From JBGPIK01 sp041484845 (GTDB lineage Bacteria; Desulfobacterota; Binatia; UBA9968), in contig JBGPIK010000361.1 of assembly GCA_041484845.1 (NCBI GenBank), forward strand, positions 1 to 7,082: DNA of 7,082 nt. The letters run 5' to 3'. The position numbers and the translations under genes were made by a program. A model generated the notes under the pieces. It was not told where the DNA came from and did no database searches. It saw only the letters and a list, made by a program, of their open reading frames with translations. Positions 1 through 4,875 of the stretch are shown in pieces. Every line of letters starts with the position of its first letter. The first letter of the stretch is position 1.

Positions 1-372
1 GAGCCGCGGATTGATCTCGGAAAGCGCTGCGTAACCAAAACCCAAACGCTCGGCGACACCCGGCGCGTAATTCTCAAAGAACACATCGCTCTCGCGCGCC
101 AGGCGATGGATGATTTCTTTGCCCTGCTCTTTTTTCACGTCCACCGTGAGACTTTGTTTGTTGCGATTGAGCCAGACGTAACCCGAGGAAAGCCCTTTGA
201 CCACCGAGTCCCAATGGCGGATCAGATCGCCCACGCCCGGACGCTCTATCTTGATCACCTCGGCGCCCATGTCCGCCAGTGTGCAGGTCGCGAACGGGCC
301 GGATAAAACTTGCTCGAAGGCCGCGATCTTGATGCCGGCCAACGCGCCCATGGTTTTTTGATTTGTCGCCAT
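1..372 (-). CDS. CaiB/BaiF family III CoA-transferase, N-terminal part (runs off left edge)
   Basis: Reading leftwards from the ATG at 372-370 gives 124 codons with no stop, so the gene continues beyond base 1. The product matches the N-terminal Rossmann half of family III CoA-transferases, which move CoA between carboxylic acids in the cytoplasm. Visible marks are LAGIKI (11-16), LSGPFAT (23-29), the DMGAEVIKIERPG block (34-46), LNRNKQSLTVDV (68-79) and FENYAPGVAERLG (99-111). These correspond in order to the equivalent segments of formyl-CoA transferase. The catalytic Asp of the family (Asp169 in formyl-CoA transferase) lies outside the window, so activity cannot be judged. A GGGAG sequence lies about five bases upstream of the start; Met8 is a possible alternative start. 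It lies 102 bases downstream of the MaoC gene on the same strand and may share its transcript. The substrate is not evident; a dicarboxylate is an inference from the neighbours. Confidence 0.93.
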   Translation of the reverse strand, partial: MATNQKTMGALAGIKIAAFEQVLSGPFATCTLADMGAEVIKIERPGVGDLIRHWDSVVKGLSSGYVWLNRNKQSLTVDVKKEQGKEIIHRLARESDVFFENYAPGVAERLGFGYAALSEINPRL

Positions 373-419
373 TATTCTCCCACGTGTTGAACGTCTTGAC
401 CGATTTGAACGGCGCGCTT

Positions 420-466
420 GCCCCCTCTGTATCTCTCCCGTCACGGGGGAGAATGAAAGAGGGGGC
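420..466. repeat. Strong two-stage hairpin between hydratase and CoA-transferase genes
   Basis: An outer 9-bp perfect stem pairs GCCCCCTCT (420-428) with AGAGGGGGC (458-466). Inside it, TCTCTCCCG (432-440) pairs with CGGGGGAGA (444-452) through one G-T pair, leaving a TCA loop. The two stems are separated by a small asymmetric internal loop. The hairpin fills much of the 102-base gap between two co-directional minus-strand genes. It resembles the CCCCTC/GAGGGG extragenic palindromes common in environmental genomes. It has no T-tract on either side, so it is not a textbook terminator. It could protect or attenuate the transcript between the two genes (inference). Confidence 0.7.
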
Positions 467-474
467 TCACCGCC

Positions 475-987
475 TCATGATTTGCGTTCTTCTTTTATTT
501 CCGGGAAAAGATCCTGTTTGGGCGCGTGCGCCTTTTTCCAAACCATCACGCTGCGCGAATAATCAATGACGATGCTGCCGTCTTGCTTGACGCCGCGGGT
601 GCGCACTTTGACGATGCCCCACTGCGGCTTGGATTTGGACTCGCGCTTCTCCAGCACTTCGGATTCCGAATAGAGCGTATCGCCGGCAAACAGTGGATTG
701 GGCAATTTGATTTCATCCCATCCGAGCGCAAAACCGTTTTCGCTGACATCGGCAACGCCCATCCCCGCAACGATAGCCAACGTCAACGCGCTGTTGATCA
801 GACATTTGCCGAACTCCGTGCGCTTGCCGTATTCGTTATTGAAATGAATTTGATTCGTGTTGTTCGTCAACAACGTGAACCAGATGTTATCGGCCTCGGT
901 GACCGTTCGCCCGAGGCGGCAGCGATAAACATCGCCGACCTCGAAATCTTCGAAGAAACGGCCTTCCCAGCCGGGCTTTACAGCCAT
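475..987 (-). CDS. MaoC-fold acyl-CoA hydratase (mesaconyl-/itaconyl-CoA hydratase-like)
   Basis: This 170-residue protein is a single hot-dog-fold MaoC domain, the usual length for this class, acting on enoyl-CoA thioesters in the cytosol. The hydratase-2 type signature lies at residues 42-48 (NNTNQIH). The active-site His is H48, and Asn43 stands where the classic motif has Asp. The following helix (EFGKCLINSALTLAIVAG, 58-75) and the DEIKLPNPLFAGDTLYSESEV strand pair (91-111) fit the subgroup I associate from memory with mesaconyl-CoA-type hydratases. The start at 987 is supported by an AAAGGGG ribosome site about seven bases upstream. It precedes the CaiB gene on the same strand and is divergent from the acyl-CoA dehydrogenase, so a joint role in carboxylic-acid catabolism is likely. 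The exact substrate is inference. Confidence 0.9.
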   Translation of the reverse strand: MAVKPGWEGRFFEDFEVGDVYRCRLGRTVTEADNIWFTLLTNNTNQIHFNNEYGKRTEFGKCLINSALTLAIVAGMGVADVSENGFALGWDEIKLPNPLFAGDTLYSESEVLEKRESKSKPQWGIVKVRTRGVKQDGSIVIDYSRSVMVWKKAHAPKQDLFPEIKEERKS

Positions 988-1024
988 AAGAGCACCCCTT
1001 TCTGCGCCACATGCTTTCCGCTAT

Positions 1025-1033
1025 ATAGTACCA
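1025..1033 (-). promoter_or_regulatory. Possible extended -10 promoter for the MaoC gene
   Basis: On the minus strand this reads TGG-TACTAT, an extended -10 (TGn followed by a four-of-six match to TATAAT), about 38 bases upstream of the MaoC start. I see no good -35 box at 17 bases, so the call rests on the extended motif and position alone. Confidence 0.3.
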
Positions 1034-1092
1034 GGTTACCGAAAGTCTCTCTGCAGGCCGCTCGAAAAGTCTCACAGGCGCGCAAAGCGACT

Positions 1093-1154
1093 TGGAGTGT
1101 TGGAGTATCGGAGTATTGGGCTAAAATACATCACTCCATAACTCCAGTACTCCA
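1093..1154. repeat. Octamer fold-back element, copy A (three TGGAGTnn units facing three inverted units)
   Basis: The left arm has three consecutive octamers TGGAGTGT, TGGAGTAT and CGGAGTAT (1093-1116). After a 14-base AT-rich centre, the right arm has three inverted octamers TCACTCCA, TAACTCCA and GTACTCCA (1131-1154). The arms can pair in single-stranded DNA or RNA mainly through the GGAGT/ACTCC cores. The element lies in the 272-base divergent gap between the MaoC and acyl-CoA dehydrogenase genes. A clear second copy is at 5753-5819. There is no open reading frame and no T-tract, so it is neither a gene nor a typical terminator. Its function is unknown. Confidence 0.85.
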
Positions 1155-1180
1155 TCGCTACCACGCTGGCGATCGAGCGC

Positions 1181-1208
1181 ACCCTTCGACAATGCTCAGG
1201 GCAATCGG
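1181..1208. repeat. REP-like extragenic element of the CCCTTCGACA...CTCAGGG type
   Basis: CCCT (1182-1185) and AGGG (1198-1201) form the ends of a short imperfect palindrome of the form CCCTTCGACA-n-TGCTCAGGGC, followed by AATCGG. I recognise this from memory as a very common dispersed repeat of environmental bacterial genomes. When mistranslated it gives the telltale 'VEG' peptides seen here on the minus strand. It sits between the octamer element and the ribosome site of the acyl-CoA dehydrogenase. Confidence 0.65.
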
Positions 1209-1259
1209 CATATGAGGCTTTTTCAGCATCCTGCTACGCGCTAAATATAGGAGCAGACC

Positions 1260-2420
1260 ATGGATTTCAACCTGACCACCGAGCAAATACAGATTCGCGA
1301 CGAGATCCGCAAAGTGTGCAAGGAATTTCCCGATGCCTATTGGCGCGAGATCGACGCCAAAAAGGACTATCCGGATGCTTTCGTGCGCAAACTGTCCGAT
1401 CTCGGCTGGCTCGCGGCGTTGATTCCCGAGGAGTACGGCGGCACCGGCCTGGGCATCACCGAAGCAAGCATCATTCTCGAAGAGATCAACCATTCCGGCG
1501 GCGTCGCTACCGCTTGTCACGCGCAGATGTACACGATGGGCACGCTGCTTCGCCACGGCAATGAAGAACAGAAGCGGCGCTATCTGCCGAAGATCGCCAC
1601 CGGCGAGTTGCGCCTGCAAGCCTTCGGTGTGACGGAAGCCAATGCCGGCTCCGAAACGACGCGCATTCAAACCAACGCCACGCGCAAAGGCGATAAATAC
1701 ATTATCAATGGCCAGAAGATTTTCATTTCCCGCGTGCTTCAATCCGATCTCATGCTGCTCTTGGCGCGCACCACACCCTACGATGAGTTGAAAGATAAGA
1801 CCCGCGGGCTGTCGGTTTTCCTGGTGGATCTGAAAGAAAACAAAGACAGGATCGAAGTGAAACCGTTGGATCTCATGATCAACCACCACACCAACGCGCT
1901 CTTCCTCGACAATGTCGAAGTGCAGGTGGAAAACTTGATTGGCGAGGAAGGCATGGGCTTCCGCTATATCATTGATGGCTGGAATGCGGAGCGAATCCTC
2001 GTTGCCGCTGAAGCCATCGGCGACGGTCGCTGGTTTGTCGAGCGCGCGGCGAAATACGCCTCGGAGCGGATCGTTTTCGGCCGCCCGATTGGCTCCAATC
2101 AGGGCATTCAATTCCCCATCGCCAAAGCCTACGCCAACATAGAGGCGGCAGACCTCGTGCGCTACCAGGCGGCATCCAAGTTCGATCGCAATGAAAAATG
2201 CGGCGCCGAAGCCAATCTGGCGAAATATCTCGCCTCGGAAGCGGCATGGGAAGCCGCCAACGCGTGCCTCACGACTCACGGCGGCTACGGCTTCGCCGCG
2301 GAGTACGATGTCGAACGTAAGTTCCGTGAAACGCGGCTACTCACCCTCGCGCCAGTGAGTAACAACCTGGTTCTGGCTTTTCTCGGGCAGCACGTTTTAG
2401 GAATGCCGAAATCGTATTAA
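1260..2420 (+). CDS. Acyl-CoA dehydrogenase with non-canonical catalytic-base position
   Basis: This 386-residue flavoenzyme has the normal full length of the family and oxidises acyl-CoA to enoyl-CoA using FAD. Order of parts: N-terminal helical domain (1-115) with EEYGGTGLG (57-65); middle beta domain with the FAD/substrate segment FGVTEANAGSETT (122-134) and NGQKIFISR (150-158); C-terminal helical domain with GMGFRYIIDGWNAER (231-245), FGRPIGSNQGIQF (273-285) and THGGYGFAAEYDVER (339-353). Residue 365, which aligns with the catalytic Glu of the YEGT motif in medium-chain enzymes, is Pro. E244 in NAER lines up by eye with the alternative base of isovaleryl-CoA and long-chain dehydrogenases, so the enzyme is probably active. 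The start is supported by AGGAG six bases upstream. It is divergent from the MaoC and CoA-transferase genes and likely in the same pathway; the substrate is unknown. Confidence 0.95.
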   Translation: MDFNLTTEQIQIRDEIRKVCKEFPDAYWREIDAKKDYPDAFVRKLSDLGWLAALIPEEYGGTGLGITEASIILEEINHSGGVATACHAQMYTMGTLLRHGNEEQKRRYLPKIATGELRLQAFGVTEANAGSETTRIQTNATRKGDKYIINGQKIFISRVLQSDLMLLLARTTPYDELKDKTRGLSVFLVDLKENKDRIEVKPLDLMINHHTNALFLDNVEVQVENLIGEEGMGFRYIIDGWNAERILVAAEAIGDGRWFVERAAKYASERIVFGRPIGSNQGIQFPIAKAYANIEAADLVRYQAASKFDRNEKCGAEANLAKYLASEAAWEAANACLTTHGGYGFAAEYDVERKFRETRLLTLAPVSNNLVLAFLGQHVLGMPKSY

Positions 2421-2431
2421 TTCGTTCGTAG

Positions 2432-2458
2432 GATGGGTTGAGCGCAGCGATACCCATC
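2432..2458. repeat. Extragenic palindrome GATGGGT...ACCCATC after the acyl-CoA dehydrogenase
   Basis: A perfect 7-bp inverted repeat (GATGGGT 2432-2438, ACCCATC 2452-2458) encloses TGAGCGCAGCGAT. It begins 11 bases after the stop codon of the dehydrogenase. I recognise it from memory as the widely dispersed 'GTAGGATGGGTTGAGCG...' repeat of proteobacteria-like genomes. By position it could end or stabilise the upstream transcript, but no T-run follows. Confidence 0.65.
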
Positions 2459-2485
2459 GCCGTAGCCCACACAATACCTGCTAGT

Positions 2486-2514
2486 TTGACAATGCACACG
2501 AATCAACCAATACT
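2486..2514 (+). promoter_or_regulatory. Predicted sigma-70 type promoter of vapBC
   Basis: A perfect TTGACA (-35) lies at 2486-2491. After a 17-base spacer comes AATACT (2509-2514), a four-of-six match to TATAAT. The expected transcript start is around 2520, close to the GAGG ribosome site (2523-2526) of vapB, giving a very short leader. The inverted repeat at 2490-2523 straddles this promoter, as expected for autoregulation. Confidence 0.6.
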
Positions 2515-2523
2515 TGTGCATTG
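2490..2523. promoter_or_regulatory. Putative VapB(C) operator: 9-bp perfect inverted repeat
   Basis: CAATGCACA (2490-2498) and TGTGCATTG (2515-2523) are exact reverse complements separated by 16 bases. Corresponding half-site positions are 25 bases apart. The left arm begins at the end of the -35 box, the -10 lies in the spacer, and the right arm ends at the vapB ribosome site. Bound VapB-VapC complex would therefore cover the whole promoter. Type II antitoxins are known to repress their own operons through such paired palindromic sites; assignment to this site is inference from position and symmetry. Confidence 0.6.
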
Positions 2524-2533
2524 AGGAAACCCT

Positions 2534-2776
2534 ATGGCCCATACCAATATCGACCTGGATGAGAACCTCGTGGCCGAGGCTATGGCGGTCACTGGCACAC
2601 GAACCAAAAAAGAAGTGATTCACCTTGGCCTCCGAGAGCTGATTCGTCTGGCCCGCCTTAGTCGAGTCAGAGAACATAGAGGCAAGTTCCACTGGCACGG
2701 TAATCTGGAACGGATGAGAGAACAAGAAACGCATGAATGGCGAAGTACCGCTGGTAGACACAAGCGTTCTCATTGA
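2534..2776 (+). CDS. vapB: VapB-type antitoxin of a type II toxin-antitoxin pair
   Basis: This 80-residue protein has the layout of the ribbon-helix-helix VapB family. An N-terminal strand (HTNIDLDENLV, 3-13) and the GTRTKKEVIHLGLRELIRLAR helices (21-41) would bind DNA. A C-terminal tail (RGKFHWHGNLERMRE, 49-63) resembles the segment that wraps the toxin in this family. Such antitoxins neutralise VapC and repress the operon. GAGG lies seven bases before the ATG, directly after a predicted promoter and operator. The last 14 codons overlap the start of the toxin gene by 44 bases in another frame. The basic tail after residue 68 (STAGRHKRSH) extends past the usual end, perhaps only because this stretch is constrained by the overlapping toxin code. 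Confidence 0.88.
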   Translation: MAHTNIDLDENLVAEAMAVTGTRTKKEVIHLGLRELIRLARLSRVREHRGKFHWHGNLERMREQETHEWRSTAGRHKRSH

Positions 2777-3134
2777 CTACTTCAACGGTCTTGAGACCCG
2801 CGAAACCGGCCTTCTCGATAAGTTGCTGGAACAGGGCCCCGCTCCGGCAACCGCCGCGATCATCATTCAAGAGTATCTACAAGGTTTGGTTGATCCTGTA
2901 GAATTCGCCCTCGCTCAAGCGGACCTTGAATCTTTCGAACGGCTTCCTTTGCCCGACTATTCCCTTCATTTACGAGCGGCCGAGGGGCACGTGAAAATGA
3001 AGCGATCGGGGATCACCATTCCAACCCTAGACACGCTAATTGTTACTTTGGCAGGTGACGCCGGCTGCCCTTTGCTCACTCGAGACGGACGGCAAATAGA
3101 GTTCGCTCGGTTCCTGAAGGTTAGACTCTTTTGA
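2733..3134 (+). CDS. vapC: VapC-type PIN-domain ribonuclease toxin
   Basis: The 133-residue protein is a single PIN domain with the expected acidic metal-binding residues: D9 in LVDTSVLIDYF, E47 in IQEYLQG, D100 in TLDTLI and D118 in LLTRDGR. VapC toxins are magnesium-dependent RNases, many of which cut tRNA or rRNA; the target here cannot be read from sequence. The ATG at 2733 lies inside codon 67 of vapB. No later in-frame start precedes the essential VDTS motif, so the 44-base overlap is real and implies translational coupling. Length and motif spacing are normal, so the toxin looks intact. It ends 10 bases from the convergent MFS gene. Confidence 0.9.
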   Translation: MNGEVPLVDTSVLIDYFNGLETRETGLLDKLLEQGPAPATAAIIIQEYLQGLVDPVEFALAQADLESFERLPLPDYSLHLRAAEGHVKMKRSGITIPTLDTLIVTLAGDAGCPLLTRDGRQIEFARFLKVRLF

Positions 3135-3144
3135 AATTTCGCTT

Positions 3145-4347
3145 CTACCGGACCTGCAATACCGCGGCCGGTGCTCCGCGCAAGCGACGCGCGGCGAAAA
3201 TTCCAACAAGAAACAGCACCGTCGTTCCCAGTGATCCGACGACGAATACCCCGCCGATGCTGGTGGCGTGCGCAATGAGCCCGCCAGCCGCCGGTCCCAA
3301 AATATTTCCCACATCGCCGGCGGCATTGTAAATCGCCGACGCCAACCCGCGGCGCACTTTATTCTCATCCACATCCTGAACCAAACCGACGGCGTTAGCT
3401 ACAACGACAACCGCACGCATGAACCCGGAAAAAACATAAACCGTGATGATGGCGCCAAATCCCGTAAACAGCGGCACGAGCATTAAAATCGCCGATTGCA
3501 GCGGAATACCCGCATAGGACAGGCGGCGGTGGCCGAATTTGTTAACCACGTGGCCACTGATCGGACGAGTGACGGCATTGCATCCCGCATAAGCCGCGCG
3601 GATCGTGCCGATCTGCGTTAAGTTCATGCCCACGGCGAGGCCATACAGGGAAATGAAAACTCCGCCCATCTGATGGATCACGTTGAGAAACATTGCGGTG
3701 ATGACAACAACCGCAAGCTCCGGCTCGAGGATAGCTTTCCACGATTCTCTCACAGTTAACTTTGTTTGTTTTTTTTCTTTAACTTTGGCTCCGCTACGCC
3801 TATCCTCGCCGCGAAATAGCCAGAGGAGCAGGCAAGGAATTAGCGAAAGATAAGCCGCAAGCTGGAAAGTGATGCCGTACCCCAAATGATCCGCAATCAG
3901 ACCGCCGAAAAAATTTCCGGTCGAATAACCCACCGCCAAGGTTCCGACGTAGTAACCCATGGCGTGATTGCGATTGTCATCCGGCGACAGGGAGTCCACA
4001 TAGAATGCCATGTAAAGGGTAGTCACCGCTCCGTAGGCGAAACCGTTCACGGAATGAACGATCGCAAAGCTCACGCTGTCGGTGACAAAGCTGTAAAAAA
4101 AATTGGTGATTCCCATCACCACTACGCCGATCGAGATCAGCAAACGCGCGCGACTCCGATGGTAAACCATGCCCACCGGCAAGCGCGACAGGAGCGCGAA
4201 GATCGGGTTTAACGAAATCAGCGTCCCAATGGCGGCTACCGGCATATGGAGATCCTGAAGGAACGGCGGAATCAGCGTCGAAGCGGAGTTGTTCTGAATC
4301 GTAACCGCGATTACGGGCAACAGCAGCTTCAGTGTGTTTAAATTCAT
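3145..4347 (-). CDS. Major facilitator superfamily transporter
   Basis: The 400-residue, strongly hydrophobic protein shows the two six-helix bundles of an MFS carrier in the inner membrane. A charged central cytoplasmic loop (RGEDRRSGAKVKEKKQ, 179-194) separates the halves. Degenerate copies of the helix 2-3 loop motif occur at 57-69 (PVGMVYHRSRARL) and, in the second half, at 262-275 (PISGHVVNKFGHRR). Both ends look complete and the length is typical. The start has no strong ribosome site. On the minus strand a TATAAC box (complement of 4379-4384) lies about 32 bases upstream, without a good -35. The gene is convergent with vapC and divergent from the CitE-like lyase. The substrate (drug or carboxylate) cannot be assigned; import of the acid handled by the nearby CoA enzymes is only a guess. 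Confidence 0.92.
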   Translation of the reverse strand: MNLNTLKLLLPVIAVTIQNNSASTLIPPFLQDLHMPVAAIGTLISLNPIFALLSRLPVGMVYHRSRARLLISIGVVVMGITNFFYSFVTDSVSFAIVHSVNGFAYGAVTTLYMAFYVDSLSPDDNRNHAMGYYVGTLAVGYSTGNFFGGLIADHLGYGITFQLAAYLSLIPCLLLWLFRGEDRRSGAKVKEKKQTKLTVRESWKAILEPELAVVVITAMFLNVIHQMGGVFISLYGLAVGMNLTQIGTIRAAYAGCNAVTRPISGHVVNKFGHRRLSYAGIPLQSAILMLVPLFTGFGAIITVYVFSGFMRAVVVVANAVGLVQDVDENKVRRGLASAIYNAAGDVGNILGPAAGGLIAHATSIGGVFVVGSLGTTVLFLVGIFAARRLRGAPAAVLQVR

Positions 4348-4366
4348 TGCGCCGATGGACTGACTT

Positions 4367-4514
4367 TCGGAAATCGGAGTTATAGCTATTCAGTTATTGT
4401 CTAAAAATCGGGGTCTTCAGGCTTCCGTGCGAGGCAGGGCTCGGAGATTGCACCGCCGAGGCGCGGGGCAAAAAGTCTTTGATTAAAAACATACTCCGAA
4501 CTCTGCGAACTCCG
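4367..4514. repeat. Possible degenerate octamer fold-back element, copy C
   Basis: On the left, TCGGAAAT-CGGAGTTA (4367-4382) and on the right ATACTCCG-AACTCTGC-GAACTCCG (4491-4514) keep the eight-base phase and the GGAGT/ACTCC cores of copies A and B. However, the arms are about 108 bases apart and several units have changed. It may be an old or interrupted copy, or chance similarity. Confidence 0.35.
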
Positions 4515-4594
4515 TAATACTATGGTTCAAGATTTTCGCGGCTTGCGCAAATTTTTTGGCGGCTGTTCGTTCGAGATACTTTATGGACAGACCC

Positions 4595-4694
4595 TTTTTC
4601 ACCACGAAGGCGCGAAGGACACGAAGGTTTCGGATCATTTTTCTAATAAAACTCTCTTGAAACTTCGTGATCTTCGGGACCTTCGTGGTAAAAT
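4595..4694. repeat. ACCACGAAGG inverted repeat (about 36-base imperfect arms)
   Basis: The left arm (4595-4631) contains ACCACGAAGG, CGAAG, CACGAAG and TTTC blocks. The right arm (4659-4694) contains the same blocks in reverse complement and in the mirrored order (GAAAC, CTTCGTG, CTTCG, CCTTCGTGGT). The arms differ by a few substitutions and one-base gaps and enclose a 27-base AT-rich loop. I recognise the CACGAAGGACACGAAGG motif from memory as a dispersed extragenic repeat in environmental bacteria, often miscalled as short proteins. It could form a long hairpin; no transposase is near. Confidence 0.75.
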
Positions 4695-4860
4695 ATTGTC
4701 TTTTCTTTTTGGTTGCGGCTCAGCCGCGCTGGGCCTCTGTGGTGAATCCTTCTTCACAGGAAACCCTGAATAGCCAAAAATTGCCGGGGTTGCAAACGAC
4801 TGGATCACGAGACAACATCGCCATAGACATTTTTCCCGCCTTCAGGTAATGAAAACGGCC

Positions 4861-4866
4861 AAGGAG
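4861..4866 (+). promoter_or_regulatory. Ribosome binding site deciding the lyase start
   Basis: AAGGAG lies nine bases before the ATG at 4876. The in-frame ATG at 4849 has only a weak AGG three bases upstream, and this AAGGAG falls inside its reading frame, so 4876 is preferred. Confidence 0.75.
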
Positions 4867-4875
4867 AATGGATCG

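Larger units (their letters stand above)
4348..4875. other. Gene-free region of about 530 bases rich in fold-back repeats
   Basis: Short open frames here translate repeat sequence (for example peptides of the type HHEGAKDTK and LRDLRDLRG) and lack ribosome sites, so I call no gene. The region holds a degenerate octamer fold-back (4367-4514), the ACCACGAAGG inverted repeat (4595-4694), a small GCGGCT-C-AGCCGC palindrome (4715-4727), and a CCTCTGTGGTGAA segment (4734-4746) that is a further inverted, diverged partner of the TTCACCACGAAGG arm. Promoters for the flanking divergent genes must also lie here. The best extended -10 on the plus strand is TGG-TAAAAT at 4686-4694, inside the right arm of the repeat. 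Confidence 0.6.

Noticed and set aside
1093..1154. CRISPR-like array because of several short repeated units
   Set aside because: Units are eight bases, directly adjacent with no unique spacers, and inverted in the second half. No cas genes are present.
526..1215. A 229-codon open frame on the plus strand opposite the MaoC gene
   Set aside because: It is antisense to a clear MaoC domain, runs through two non-coding repeats, and has no ribosome site or family resemblance.
1158..2279. A 373-codon open frame on the minus strand, antisense to the acyl-CoA dehydrogenase
   Set aside because: It is the codon-bias shadow of the real gene, has no ribosome site, its N- or C-terminal peptide is not family-like, and one end translates the CCCTTCGACA repeat ('VEG' peptide).
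4595..4694. Ends of an insertion sequence
   Set aside because: There is no transposase frame between or near the arms; the loop is 27 bases and no target-site duplication is evident.
4522..4773. An 83-codon open frame in the large gap
   Set aside because: It translates the ACCACGAAGG inverted repeat (peptides of the HEGAKDTK and LRDLRDLRG type). Such frames are well-known false genes.
4849..4875. Upstream ATG as the start of the lyase
   Set aside because: It has only a weak ribosome site, and a strong AAGGAG is correctly placed for the ATG at 4876, where family similarity begins.
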